A stretch of 64,000 nucleotides of DNA. It comes from Herpetosiphon sp042688385 (GTDB taxonomy: Bacteria; Chloroflexota; Chloroflexia; Chloroflexales; Herpetosiphonaceae). This document shows positions 17,464-26,051 of this stretch, piece after piece (position 1 is the stretch's first letter; every line of letters begins with the position of its first letter). The translations under genes were made by a program, and so were the position numbers. The DNA lies in assembly GCF_042688385.1 (NCBI RefSeq), contig NZ_JBHUPY010000015.1:1-64000 (forward strand), given 5' to 3'. Below the pieces are notes generated by a model. The model ran no database searches. It was not told the DNA's origin and saw only the letters and a list, made by a program, of their open reading frames with translations.

Positions 17464-18644
17464 CGCCGAATTGGCGTTGGCACGGCGAGGCCTCGGGCTT
17501 GCAATTGTTCGGCGTAGCTCAACAGCACCCGCTCAAAAACCCGTTGTTGATCAAACTCACGCTCAGCAACTTGGCGAGCTAAGCGCGAAAAGGCCTCACG
17601 CAACAGCCGATCATCGAGGATGCGGCCAAGGCTTTGGGCTAAGGCCGCAGCGTCGCGCACTGGCACCAACATGCCATTCATGCCATGGATTACGGTTTCG
17701 CGGCAGCCGCGAATAGCGCTAGCAACGACTGGCACGCCCATTGCGCTAGCTTCCATCGGCGCACGCGGAAAGCCCTCACGATACGAGGGATGGGCCAAAA
17801 CATCCATCAAGCAATAGAGCACTGGCATATCGCGGCGCATGCCTGCAAAATGGCTGCGCTCAGCAATCCCATATTCGGTGGCAGTTGCGGCGGTTAGACC
17901 ATCGGCTTTATGTGGTTCTTCTGGGCCAACCATCAGCAAATGCAGATTTGGCCTGGTTGCCATCAGTTGTTGGCAAGCCCGAAACAACTCGTGATAGCCT
18001 TTTTCAGCCACCAAACGCCCAACCGCACCAATCACCTGCGCATCGGCAGGAATGCCCAAAGCTTGGCGGGCAGCTTGGATTTCGGCTTGACTCACGGCGC
18101 GACGATCAAACTGTTGTAGATTAATCCCATTGCCCAACAGGCTGATTTGCTCTGGCCGTGCGATTTTATGCGCCAAGGCTGTATTCAAATCTTCGCGATT
18201 TTGCGAGAGAATCGCATGCGAACAGCGAGCGGCGATTTTTTCCATGGCAATGTAAAAGTTCCGTTGCTTGGCGCTCGAATGTTCATGAAAATAAAAGCCA
18301 TGAATCGTGTTGATGATAATTGGCACGCCTGCAAGCCGCGCTGCTAGCTGGCCAAGCAAGCCAGGCTTGGGATTATGCGTGTGCACAATCGTTGGTTTGA
18401 GTTGGCGAAATAAACGCACCAACTTGGCCACAGCCACTAAATCACTCGTTGGCGTGACCGAGCGCGGCATAGTCACGACCTCAACCGGAATCCCAGCGGC
18501 CTCAACTTCGGCGCGATACGGGCCGTCGCTGGCAACCCCGCGTACCCGATAGCCTGCATATTGAATTGCCTGCATCTGTTCGAGCAGCAAAAAGCGCAAG
18601 CCCATATCGGCGGTGGCAATATGCAGCACCAACGGTTGATTCAT
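17460..18644 (-). CDS. GT4-family glycosyltransferase
   Basis: A 394-residue glycosyltransferase of GT-B fold. The N-terminal acceptor domain includes PTIVHTHNPKPGLLGQLAARL. The C-terminal donor domain has GAVGRLVAEKGYHELF and the E-x7-E type motif (REGFPRAPMEASAMGVPVVA). It would transfer a sugar to a lipid-linked or growing exopolysaccharide. Its ATG overlaps the asparagine synthase stop (ATGA), so the two are co-translated. It resembles WcaL/CapM-like enzymes; the sugar is not predictable from sequence. Confidence 0.85.
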   Translation of the reverse strand: MNQPLVLHIATADMGLRFLLLEQMQAIQYAGYRVRGVASDGPYRAEVEAAGIPVEVVTMPRSVTPTSDLVAVAKLVRLFRQLKPTIVHTHNPKPGLLGQLAARLAGVPIIINTIHGFYFHEHSSAKQRNFYIAMEKIAARCSHAILSQNREDLNTALAHKIARPEQISLLGNGINLQQFDRRAVSQAEIQAARQALGIPADAQVIGAVGRLVAEKGYHELFRACQQLMATRPNLHLLMVGPEEPHKADGLTAATATEYGIAERSHFAGMRRDMPVLYCLMDVLAHPSYREGFPRAPMEASAMGVPVVASAIRGCRETVIHGMNGMLVPVRDAAALAQSLGRILDDRLLREAFSRLARQVAEREFDQQRVFERVLLSYAEQLQARGLAVPTPIRR

Positions 18645-20512
18645 AGCCGTCCCTCGCGATCAAGATAGATTCGCTGCCACAGTTCGAGGTTCAGCAATAG
18701 CCACAATAAGGTATCCGCGACTTCTTTGCCATCGCGATGCGCTTGGTAGATGCGGCGTACCTCTTGGGCGTTGAACAGACCTCGCGCCAAGGTGCGTTGA
18801 TCAAATAGAATTTCTGCTGTCCAGTTGCTGAGCGCGCCGCGAAACCACGGATCGGTTGGCACTGCAAAGCCATGTTTGGGCTTGCGTAGCGTGCGTTGCG
18901 GCAGCATTTCGCCAAAGGCTTGACGCAGCAGCCACTTGGTTTGGCGGCCACGCAATTTTAAGCTATTCGGCAAATTCATTGTCCATTCAACCAACGTATG
19001 GTCGAGAAATGGCACGCGCGCCTCAATACTCGCGGCCATCGAAGCCTTATCAACTTTTTCTAAATAGGTATCAGGCAACCACGTCTGCAAATCGGCCAAG
19101 CCCATGTTAGTCAAGGCTGCGCCGCTGCGTGGATACACCTGATCGTAGATTTGCTCTGGTGCATAATCGCCAAGCGCTGCGCTCAACTGCGGTTGCAGCA
19201 ACCGCTGGCGCTGCTGGAGATCGGCAATGGTGAGCCAAGCTGCATAGCGCCGAGCAGGATCACGTTGCTCTAAACTGCGGATTGCTTGTTTTAAGCGGCG
19301 GTTGCGTGGCAATTGGCGAATTAGCGTGCCAAGCGCTTGGTGGCCAGGCATATATTTCAGCATCCGGGCGAGTAATTCAGCTTGATAGCGCCGATAGCCA
19401 GCCCATTGTTCATCGCTGCCCTCACCCGTCAACACCACTTTGACATGCTCGCGAGCAAAACGCGAAACAAGATACACCGGCAAGCCAGCAGCATCGCCAA
19501 ATGGCTCATCGTAGTGGTAGACCAAGGTCTGTAAAGCGCCAACCAAATCGTTGGCATCGAGCAATAATTCGTGGTGCTTGCTGCCAAAATGCTGCGCCAC
19601 CAAAGCTGCATCGGGCAATTCGTTAAAACCCTGCTGATTGGCAAAACCTACGCTAAATGTGTTAATTGGTGCGGCTCCCAAGCGGCTCATCAAGCCCACG
19701 ATAATGCTTGAATCGAGGCCACCGCTGAGAAACGCTCCCAGTGGCACATCGCTAATCAGCTGCAAGCGCACAGCCTCGCGCAAACGGCTATACACTTCGG
19801 CGGCAGCTGCGGCAGGGGCAATTGGCGTGATATTTGGCTGCAATTGCCAATAGCGTTGTCGATGCATCGTTTGATTGGCAATATCCCAGCTCATGATGTG
19901 GGCTGGCTCGACTTTGTAAATACCTTGGAGCATGGTTTGCGGTGCGAGGCTATGGCCAAAACTCAGGTAATTGGCGAGGCCGTGGAGATTGATTTGGCGT
20001 GGCACTGCCGGATGCGCCAAAATTGCCTTGATCTCTGAACCAAAGACCAAGCGCTGGCCATCTGCGTACCAGTAGAGCGGCTTGATGCCCAGCCGATCGC
20101 GCACCAGCGTGAGCCGTTGGGCTTGCTGTTGCCAAATCGCCAAGGCAAACATGCCGTTTAAGCGCTCAACACAACCTGCAATCCCCCATTGCTCGATGCC
20201 GCGTACAATCACTTCGGTGTCGCTATGGCTATCGAAGGTTTGGCCAAGCTGCTGCAATTGCTCGCGCAAAGCTGGGAAATTATAAATCTCGCCGTTGAAC
20301 ACCAACGCCAAATCAGCATCGCGGCTGAACATTGGTTGTTCTCCATGCGCAAGGTCGATAATTGCCAAGCGGCGCATACCCAGCGCAACCTGATTAACCC
20401 AAAAAAAGCCTGCACTATCCGGCCCGCGATGGCGAATTGCCTCGGTTTGTTGCTCAAGAATTGCCGCCTGAGCCATGCCATGCCATTCGAGATGGCCCGT
20501 AATGCCACACAT
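18641..20512 (-). CDS. asnB: asparagine synthase (glutamine-hydrolysing), exopolysaccharide-linked type
   Basis: A 623-residue two-domain amidotransferase. The start is set at 20512 so that Cys2 is the class II glutaminase nucleophile (MCGITGHLEW). RHRGPDSAGF and SDTEVIVRGIEQWG complete the glutaminase domain. The synthetase domain has the PP-loop SGGLDSS and the later GEGSDEQWAGYRRY block. An upstream in-frame extension runs into the GC-rich repeat and is rejected. Such AsnB homologues are common in exopolysaccharide loci, where they may amidate sugars or precursors rather than make free asparagine. Coupled to the downstream glycosyltransferase. Confidence 0.9.
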   Translation of the reverse strand: MCGITGHLEWHGMAQAAILEQQTEAIRHRGPDSAGFFWVNQVALGMRRLAIIDLAHGEQPMFSRDADLALVFNGEIYNFPALREQLQQLGQTFDSHSDTEVIVRGIEQWGIAGCVERLNGMFALAIWQQQAQRLTLVRDRLGIKPLYWYADGQRLVFGSEIKAILAHPAVPRQINLHGLANYLSFGHSLAPQTMLQGIYKVEPAHIMSWDIANQTMHRQRYWQLQPNITPIAPAAAAAEVYSRLREAVRLQLISDVPLGAFLSGGLDSSIIVGLMSRLGAAPINTFSVGFANQQGFNELPDAALVAQHFGSKHHELLLDANDLVGALQTLVYHYDEPFGDAAGLPVYLVSRFAREHVKVVLTGEGSDEQWAGYRRYQAELLARMLKYMPGHQALGTLIRQLPRNRRLKQAIRSLEQRDPARRYAAWLTIADLQQRQRLLQPQLSAALGDYAPEQIYDQVYPRSGAALTNMGLADLQTWLPDTYLEKVDKASMAASIEARVPFLDHTLVEWTMNLPNSLKLRGRQTKWLLRQAFGEMLPQRTLRKPKHGFAVPTDPWFRGALSNWTAEILFDQRTLARGLFNAQEVRRIYQAHRDGKEVADTLLWLLLNLELWQRIYLDREGRL

Positions 20513-20569
20513 ACGACGCTCCAAACGTGGGTAATAGCAGGTGCAGAATGCTGGAGCAGAGTAATATTC

Positions 20570-20778
20570 CCTCACCCCAACCCCTCTCCCGTGGCGCGGG
20601 AGAGGGGCTTTAATGCTGTAGTTCTGTCGCAAGTTGTGATTGAACAATGGCTGCTCCCCCTCGCCCGCGTGCAGTGAGGGAAGGTTTTAACGCTGTAGTT
20701 CTGTCGCAAGTTGTGATTGAACAATGGCTGCTCCCCCTCGCCCGCGTGCAGTGGGAGAGGGGGTTGGGGGTGAGGGAA
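20570..20778. repeat. GC-rich palindromic arms with an internal direct duplication
   Basis: Outer arms CCCTCACCCCAACCCC... and ...GGGGGTTGGGGGTGAGGG face each other. Between them a segment with TGTAGTTCTGTCGCAAGTTG and the following TGATTGAACAATGGCTGCTC occurs twice in direct orientation, at about 20620 and 20692. It fills the gap between asnB and the BY-kinase gene. No ORF belongs here. Confidence 0.7.
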
Positions 20779-20788
20779 TCTTAACTAT

Positions 20789-21436
20789 CTAATAGCGAGC
20801 GTAGCGTTCTCGTTCCAATTTGGCGTTGGTCAAAACCACCCCAACCAGATGCGCATTGACCCGTTGCAACAAGGCTACAGCTTCGCGGGCGCTATCGCGG
20901 CGCGTTTTGCCAGCCCGCGTCACCAATACCACCCCATCGACTTTGGTGGCCAACAAGGCTGCATCGCTAGCAGCCAAGACTGGCGGAGCATCGATCAACA
21001 CAATATCTGCGTGCTGCTTAAGATCGCGCAGCACGCTATCGAAGCGTTTGGAGCTAAGCAAATCTGCTGGGCTGGGCGGGGTTGCTCCAGCAGGCAACAG
21101 CTGCAAGCCATCGACCTCTGTTTTGAGGATTGGCAAATCGCTGTTTTGGCTCATCGCTTGGCTCAGGCCGCGATCGTTGCTTACCCCAAACAAGCTGTGC
21201 AAGCTAGGCCGCCGCAAATCGCAATCGAGCACAATCACCCGTTGCTCTGCTTGGGCAAAGGTGACGGCCAAATTGGCCAAGGCAATGCTCTTATCTTCGT
21301 CAGGCACGCTGCTCGTAACCAAAATTGTATGCAATTTGCGCTCAATCGATGAAAATTGAATATTGGTGCGCAAGGTGCGATAGGCTTCGGCGGCGGCGGC
21401 CCGTGGATCGCGCAACGTAATTAAATCTAATGCCAC
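20789..21436 (-). CDS. CpsD/CapB-family tyrosine kinase (BY-kinase) with atypical Walker A
   Basis: A 215-residue cytoplasmic kinase domain that would regulate capsule or exopolysaccharide assembly with the Wzz proteins. The GTG start at 21436 follows GAGG. EAYRTLRTNIQFS is the usual N-terminal block. The P-loop reads SSVPDEDKSIALANLA where the family normally has PGEGKST; Walker A' (VIVLDCDLRRP) and Walker B (IVLIDAPPV) are normal. The C-terminal tyrosine cluster is short (ERYARY). It lies 40 bases after wzz on the same strand. The altered P-loop keeps the Lys and Ser, so ATP binding may persist. Confidence 0.85.
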   Translation of the reverse strand: MALDLITLRDPRAAAAEAYRTLRTNIQFSSIERKLHTILVTSSVPDEDKSIALANLAVTFAQAEQRVIVLDCDLRRPSLHSLFGVSNDRGLSQAMSQNSDLPILKTEVDGLQLLPAGATPPSPADLLSSKRFDSVLRDLKQHADIVLIDAPPVLAASDAALLATKVDGVVLVTRAGKTRRDSAREAVALLQRVNAHLVGVVLTNAKLERERYARY

Positions 21437-21476
21437 AATAACTACCTCTATCTAGTTGGTTGGCTCAGGCCGACGC

Positions 21477-22127
21477 TTAGTGTTCGGGAATGCTGCCCAA
21501 GGTTGGTAGGCCTGTCCAGCGTTCAATATCGTTGTTGGATTTGATTCGATCATCGAAATATTCAAGCGCAAAGGCCACCAAAATGCCGATGATGCCACCC
21601 AAAATCCCGCCAGCCAGCACGTTGATTTTGGTTTTTGGCGAGGCTAGTTCGATGTATTTGGCTGGTTGCTGGACGCGAATATTAATTGCATCAGTGCTCA
21701 AACGCAGCGCATTCAAGCCAGCAACTTCGCTTTTGAGCGTTTCGCCCAAGGCATCAGCCAATTCAACCGCTTTTTTCGGATCAGGATAATCGACATTGAT
21801 CGTCAGCAGCAATTGATCGGGCTGTGGTTGAATTGCAATATATTTGCGCAAATAATCGGGCGTGCGATCCAATTGCAATTGGTTGCTAATTTCTTGCAAA
21901 CGCGCATCGGTCAGCTGGCCGGGCCAGTTGCCCATGACGCTGGGCAATTGCATGGTCAAGCCCTGATCATAGCGGCTGGTGATCACATTATAGGTGGTTT
22001 GGGCGCGATACAAGGGCGTTTGCAATTTGCTAAATCCATAGGCCGCAGCGGCGCTAGCAAAGCCAATCAGCACAATCACCCACCAGCGCCGAAACAAAAT
22101 TGCTACATAATCTTGCGGTCGAAGCAT
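21477..22127 (-). CDS. Wzz/chain-length-determinant (CpsC-like) membrane protein
   Basis: A 216-residue polysaccharide co-polymerase. The N-terminal motif LRPQDYVAILFRRWWVIVLI leads into membrane helix 1 (about 13-31). A polar domain with YRAQTTYNV follows, then helix 2 at about 170-190 (VLAGGILGGIIGILVAFALEYFDD family pattern) and a short tail with TGLPTLGSIPEH. With the separate BY-kinase it forms a CpsC/CpsD-type pair. Its ATG overlaps the stop of the upstream wzz paralogue by one base. Confidence 0.85.
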   Translation of the reverse strand: MLRPQDYVAILFRRWWVIVLIGFASAAAAYGFSKLQTPLYRAQTTYNVITSRYDQGLTMQLPSVMGNWPGQLTDARLQEISNQLQLDRTPDYLRKYIAIQPQPDQLLLTINVDYPDPKKAVELADALGETLKSEVAGLNALRLSTDAINIRVQQPAKYIELASPKTKINVLAGGILGGIIGILVAFALEYFDDRIKSNNDIERWTGLPTLGSIPEH

Positions 22128-22819
22128 TACGACTCCTTTGGAATAGCGCCGAGCACTGGCACATTCAGCTGGGCTAAATCGCTCTGCTCACGCACGGTTC
22201 GGTCGAGGTAGTGGCGCAAGAAGGCCAAGCCAAACCCAGCCACCAAGGCCAAAACTAAGCGCAAGGCCAAACGGGTGATTGGCTGTGGCCAGCGACTGAG
22301 TGCCGTAGCCGTGGTTGGCAATTCGAGGGTTTCGACCGCCAATGTGCCCCATTGCGCCCGATTCCACCATTGCAAGCCTTGTTCGTCGAGCACCGCAATG
22401 CTGCCAGCAGCAATCGCTGTGGCTTGCTCAGCGGTATCAGCATCAACCAGAATTGTGGCAATGCGATGTTCTTGCTCAACTGCCGTGATCATGCCTTTAA
22501 CTGCGCCAGCGTCGAGTTGCAGATTGCGATTGCTGGCAATCCAAGTGCTGACTGCTTGGGCAAAGGCTTCGGAGCGCACCACGCCCGGCAAATCGTCAAC
22601 GATGAATTGGGTGCTTTGCCACGAATTGTAAATATTCATGTCGGGCAGCACTTCGTTGCCGCCAACAGGCGCGTGGGTAATCGCAAACTTGGCGTTAGCC
22701 CGATAGCGCTGTGGATCAGGCTGAAAGCTGAGCAGCGAAACCAACAGCACGAGCAGCGGCACACCCAGCACCAGCCACCACGAACGTTGGACAATCGCAA
22801 AATATCGGCGTAATTCCAT
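22127..22819 (-). CDS. second Wzz-like chain-length-determinant protein
   Basis: A 230-residue homologue of the next gene, with the same plan: ELRRYFAIVQRSWWLVLGVP into helix 1, a polar domain, then helix 2 at about 183-201 and a VLGAIPKES tail. Two Wzz proteins in one unit suggest a hetero-oligomer or two chain-length settings; this is inferred. ATG at 22819 with AAGGA upstream. Confidence 0.82.
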   Translation of the reverse strand: MELRRYFAIVQRSWWLVLGVPLLVLLVSLLSFQPDPQRYRANAKFAITHAPVGGNEVLPDMNIYNSWQSTQFIVDDLPGVVRSEAFAQAVSTWIASNRNLQLDAGAVKGMITAVEQEHRIATILVDADTAEQATAIAAGSIAVLDEQGLQWWNRAQWGTLAVETLELPTTATALSRWPQPITRLALRLVLALVAGFGLAFLRHYLDRTVREQSDLAQLNVPVLGAIPKES

Positions 22820-22835
22820 AATTTATCCTTATTTG

Positions 22836-23104
22836 ATCCACGAAGGACACGAAGGGCCACGAAGCACGGAAACCGCGAAGAGCGCAAAGATTTCTTCGCC
22901 ACGAATTGCACGAATTGCACGAATTATCCTTCTAACCCCCGACCCCTAGCCCCTAACCCCCGATGGCTATGTTCTATGTTCTAAACGTTCATCCTTCATC
23001 CTTCATCCTTCCCGACCCCCAATCCCCAGTCCCCGACCTCCAAATCCTATGTTCTATGTTCTATGCTCTCTGTTCTAAACGTTCATCCTTCATCCTTCCC
23101 GACC
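22836..23104. repeat. intergenic mosaic of CACGAAG, CTATGTTCT and CATCCTT modules
   Basis: A non-coding stretch with a run of CACGAAGGACACGAAGGG-like units, ATTGCACGAATTGCACGAAT, then CTATGTTCTATGTTCTA and TTCATCCTTCATCCTT. The right part overlaps the 3' end of the glycosyltransferase gene, whose last codons are made of it (C-terminus SGRMKDERLEQRA). The same modules recur in at least eight other gaps. Confidence 0.6.
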
Positions 23105-24185
23105 CCTCGTTCAACAACATTTCAATTTCGGCGCGAATGCGAGCCTCGAAGGCTGGACGAGCAAATTGCTCGGCATGAGCACGAATTGCCGTTGGATCGT
23201 AGTGATTGTTTTGGCTGGCAAGGATGGCATTGGCCAAATCTTCGACAGTTTGTTGGCTGAAGAAGCGTCCAGTTTGGCCTTCGATCACGCTATCGAGTGC
23301 GCCGCCTGCTTTATAGGCGATGACTGGGCGGCCTGCACCCATGGCTTCGAGCGGCTGAATGCCTGCATCTTCTTCGCCTGGCATTAAGTAGGCGCGACAG
23401 CGAGCATACAAACTGCGCAAACTTGCATCATCGACTTTGCCGACGAAGCGCACGCTTGGCCCAGCAACTTTTTCTAGCTCGGCCCGATCGCGGCCATCAC
23501 CAAAAATCACCAAGGGCAAGCCAAGCTTGGTACAGGCTTTGATCGCCAAATCAAGCCGTTTGTAGGGCACGAGCCGTCCGCCTGCCAAATAAAAATCTTC
23601 TGCTGGCTGGGGCGCGAATGGCTGCAACTCAACTGGCGGCGTGATGATCGTCGAAGGTCGTTTGTAGAAATGGCCAATTCGGTCGGCAACCGTGCGCGAG
23701 TTGGCAATAAAACGATCAACCCGCGCCGACGATTGCACATCCCACAGGCGCAAATAGGTCAGAAAGAAGGGCAGAATCGCGCCAAAAATGCCGCTAATTT
23801 GCTCACGTTTGACATAATCGTCGGTGCGCCATGCAAAGCGCATTGGCGTGTGACAATAGCACAAATGGCGCGCGCCGGGCTTGGTAATCACGCCCTTGGC
23901 ATAGGCGCTTGATGAGCTAATGACCAAATCGTAGGCGCTGAGGTCGAAATGCTCAAAGGCGCTGGGATAGAGCAAGAAATATTTGCGAAAATGCTTGCGC
24001 CAGCCAGGCAATTTTTGCATAAACGAGGTGCGAATATCCCAACTGCGATACTCGTTGGGCATGGCCTCGGCATCGTAAATTGATGTATAGATTGGGGCTT
24101 GCGGAAACATGGCGTGCAACACTTCGAGCACCCGTTCCGCGCCACCATATTGATTCAAATAATCGTGAACTAAAGCTATTTGCAT
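23061..24185 (-). CDS. GT4-family glycosyltransferase (mannosyltransferase-like)
   Basis: A 374-residue GT-B glycosyltransferase. The start MQIALVHDYLNQYGGAERVL and the block CYCHTPMRFAWRTDDYV are typical of WbaZ-like mannosyltransferases. The donor site has AGGRLVPYKRLDLAIKAC and GEEDAGIQPLEAMGAGRPVI. The C-terminal ten or so residues are encoded by the intergenic repeat, so the original stop may have been replaced. ATG at 24185 with a weak ribosome site. A stem-loop with a T-run lies just upstream. Likely part of the exopolysaccharide set. Confidence 0.85.
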   Translation of the reverse strand: MQIALVHDYLNQYGGAERVLEVLHAMFPQAPIYTSIYDAEAMPNEYRSWDIRTSFMQKLPGWRKHFRKYFLLYPSAFEHFDLSAYDLVISSSSAYAKGVITKPGARHLCYCHTPMRFAWRTDDYVKREQISGIFGAILPFFLTYLRLWDVQSSARVDRFIANSRTVADRIGHFYKRPSTIITPPVELQPFAPQPAEDFYLAGGRLVPYKRLDLAIKACTKLGLPLVIFGDGRDRAELEKVAGPSVRFVGKVDDASLRSLYARCRAYLMPGEEDAGIQPLEAMGAGRPVIAYKAGGALDSVIEGQTGRFFSQQTVEDLANAILASQNNHYDPTAIRAHAEQFARPAFEARIRAEIEMLLNEGSGRMKDERLEQRA

Positions 24186-24200
24186 GGAACCTACTCAAAC

Positions 24201-24220
24201 AAAAAGCCCATGGTTGGGCT
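24201..24220 (-). terminator. short stem-loop with U-run between the ParB-fold gene and GT4 gene
   Basis: On the minus strand AGCCCA-ACCA-TGGGCT is followed by TTTTTG. It could end transcription of the gene at 24288. Because a TATAAT (24239-24234) lies upstream of it, it could instead be an early terminator in a leader of about 42 bases for the glycosyltransferase. The stem is only 6 bp. Confidence 0.5.
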
Positions 24221-24233
24221 ATCCTGTGGGATC

Positions 24234-24239
24234 ATTATA
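24234..24239 (-). promoter_or_regulatory. possible -10 element for the GT4 gene
   Basis: TATAAT on the minus strand, 49 bases before the glycosyltransferase ATG. No convincing -35 is seen at 16-18 bases. Confidence 0.3.
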
Positions 24240-24287
24240 GCGCACAACCAGGGCTTCAATGCTGAAAATTAGGTCACAACTGTGTAA

Positions 24288-25619
24288 CTAAGTTGTTGCA
24301 AAGGCTCGTTTCATCAAGCGCCGTGCCCGATGTAGCACACCAGTTAAAAAGGCTCCGCGTTCGCTGCCAAAGCGTTCTGCATATTCACGCGCCGCTTGCA
24401 CTGGCTGAATTTCCACGCCTTGACCGCGCAGCATATGCAAATAATCGGTGATTAGCAAATACAAATCGCCAATTGTATGTTTGGGAAACATCTCGCCAAT
24501 ATGTTGCTGGGCGATCGCTTGGGTGACTGGGCGATACACCGTGTCGTACCAGCTTTGCACCGCTTCCTCAAACGTCACTTCGCGATCAAGGTCTTTGCCC
24601 ATAAAATATTGATGATCGATCACATGCAATTTGATACGAGCATAATCGTTGTCGTTGCTGAGTGGCACGCGCACATCTTGGCGCAGCAAATTGAGCTTGC
24701 TCCAATGCAAAAATTCTATTTCAACCGCACTTGGTGGATCGGGCAATTTAACCCGATTTTTGCGCTCGCCATAATGGCGCGTATAGTCGATCGCGGCGGT
24801 TTTTGGGCCTGGATCAATCCCCTCGGTTTGGGTCAAATAATGGCGATGATCCATAATCCACAGATACAAGTCGGTGGCGGTGCGTTCAGGGAAGGCTGCC
24901 AAAATGCCGGTGTCGTAAATTTCGTCGATCAACGGTTTATAAATATTGTCGTACCAACTTAAAATCGCCTCTTCGCTGCTTGGGTCTTCGCCAAGCTCCA
25001 ACGATTTGAAATAGCGATGGCCGTTGATATGCCGAATCAAGTCTAAATAGCCGCTGGGCTTGGTTAGCTCGATAAATTGGGCTTCTGGCCGCAGCTGGGC
25101 CAAATTTGTCCATTCCAAAAAATCTGAGCGTTCTTCCAATTGATTTAATTCATTTTGGGTCATGCTTGGCTTGATTGGCACATCGCTCAGCAATTCGATC
25201 ACATGGGCATCGATAAAATCTTGGCCTTGTTGACGGGCAACCGAAACCCGATGATTGCCATCGCGCACAAAATAAACCTCGCCAATTTGATAGAGCTCAA
25301 TTGGCGGTAGCAAGACATCGCTATAATGCGCCCGATCAACGTTTTTCCAACGAGCTTTGGTTACTTCATGGCGTGGCAAAAACTGGCGGTCGAAATCGCT
25401 ATAGCGGCCTTCGCTGCCAATAATTGAAGCCAAGGGCACGATTTGCATGCCACGGTCGGTTTGGCTGCGAATATTCAGGCGGGCGCGAACCTCTTCAAAT
25501 GGCAAAAGGGTTTGGGGTTCGTCGCGCAACCGCGCTTTTATGGCATTCAGAAAGGCGCTAAATCGCGCTTTTTGGAAATCACTATCAACTTGCTGATCGA
25601 TCCATTGATTGTAGCCCAT
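24288..25619 (-). CDS. ParB-fold (sulfiredoxin-like) protein with duplicated C-terminal domain
   Basis: A 443-residue protein of unknown role. The start is the ATG at 25619 (MGYNQWIDQQVD) with AAGGAGGA eight bases upstream; an earlier in-frame start lacks one. Residues of about 55-145 carry a ParB/Srx-type motif (RDGNHRVSVARQQGQDFIDA). Two copies of a unit of about 115 residues follow. Each starts F-L-x-W-(T/S), has SWYD-(N/T)-(I/V)-Y-(K/R)-P, then FP-(E/K)-(R/H)-T-x-x-DLYL and a closing His/Tyr-rich helix. The unit resembles DUF4032-like regions. No HTH of a true ParB is evident. Confidence 0.7.
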   Translation of the reverse strand: MGYNQWIDQQVDSDFQKARFSAFLNAIKARLRDEPQTLLPFEEVRARLNIRSQTDRGMQIVPLASIIGSEGRYSDFDRQFLPRHEVTKARWKNVDRAHYSDVLLPPIELYQIGEVYFVRDGNHRVSVARQQGQDFIDAHVIELLSDVPIKPSMTQNELNQLEERSDFLEWTNLAQLRPEAQFIELTKPSGYLDLIRHINGHRYFKSLELGEDPSSEEAILSWYDNIYKPLIDEIYDTGILAAFPERTATDLYLWIMDHRHYLTQTEGIDPGPKTAAIDYTRHYGERKNRVKLPDPPSAVEIEFLHWSKLNLLRQDVRVPLSNDNDYARIKLHVIDHQYFMGKDLDREVTFEEAVQSWYDTVYRPVTQAIAQQHIGEMFPKHTIGDLYLLITDYLHMLRGQGVEIQPVQAAREYAERFGSERGAFLTGVLHRARRLMKRAFATT

Positions 25620-25691
25620 CTTAAGTTCCTCCTTGGTGTCGGCGAGCTTGGCCTGATATGACACCGTTGTGTGTTTGCTAGATTGTTGTTG

Positions 25692-25985
25692 TTACCACGA
25701 TGGAACAATCTGCTGGGGTTGGCCCTCGGTGATGCGCCATTCGCGAATCTCGTAGGAATCCAAGCCCCGTGCTACTAATGGGTCTTCTTCGACAAGATCT
25801 CTTGCAGCAGCCAACGAATCGGCCTGCAATAAGACAAAGCCACCCCGACGGTCGGTGGCGGGGCCAGAGAGCAACAAGTGGCCTGCGGCTTTGAGCTGGG
25901 CCAAATATGCTAAATGATCAGGCAAATGCGGTTCGTAGATTGCCCGATCGACGATAATGGTTAATGTTACCAAATACGTTAGCAT
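25692..25985 (-). CDS. YciI-like (YCII-related domain) protein
   Basis: A 97-residue protein with a ferredoxin-like YCII fold. The pattern is HLAYLAQLKAAGHLLLSGPA, then GGFVLLQADSLAAARDLVEE-DP and a closing strand EIREW. Such proteins form dimers with a conserved His/Asp pocket; their substrates are mostly unknown. The ATG at 25985 has GGGAG six bases upstream. A terminator for the gene behind it sits 16 bases before its start. Confidence 0.8.
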   Translation of the reverse strand: MLTYLVTLTIIVDRAIYEPHLPDHLAYLAQLKAAGHLLLSGPATDRRGGFVLLQADSLAAARDLVEEDPLVARGLDSYEIREWRITEGQPQQIVPSW

Positions 25986-26000
25986 TGCTGACTCCCAAAG

Positions 26001-26026
26001 AAAAAAACGCTCCCAATGGGGAGCGT
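26001..26026 (-). terminator. rho-independent terminator of the metallophosphoesterase gene
   Basis: ACGCTCCC-CATT-GGGAGCGT read on the minus strand gives a perfect 8-bp stem with a 4-base loop, followed by seven T residues. Confidence 0.85.
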
Positions 26027-26051
26027 CGTTGCATACTGTGTTGACATTCGA

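Noticed and set aside
20513..20647. 45-residue N-terminal extension of asparagine synthase
   Set aside because: It is translated from the GC-rich repeat and would block the Cys2 nucleophile from becoming N-terminal.
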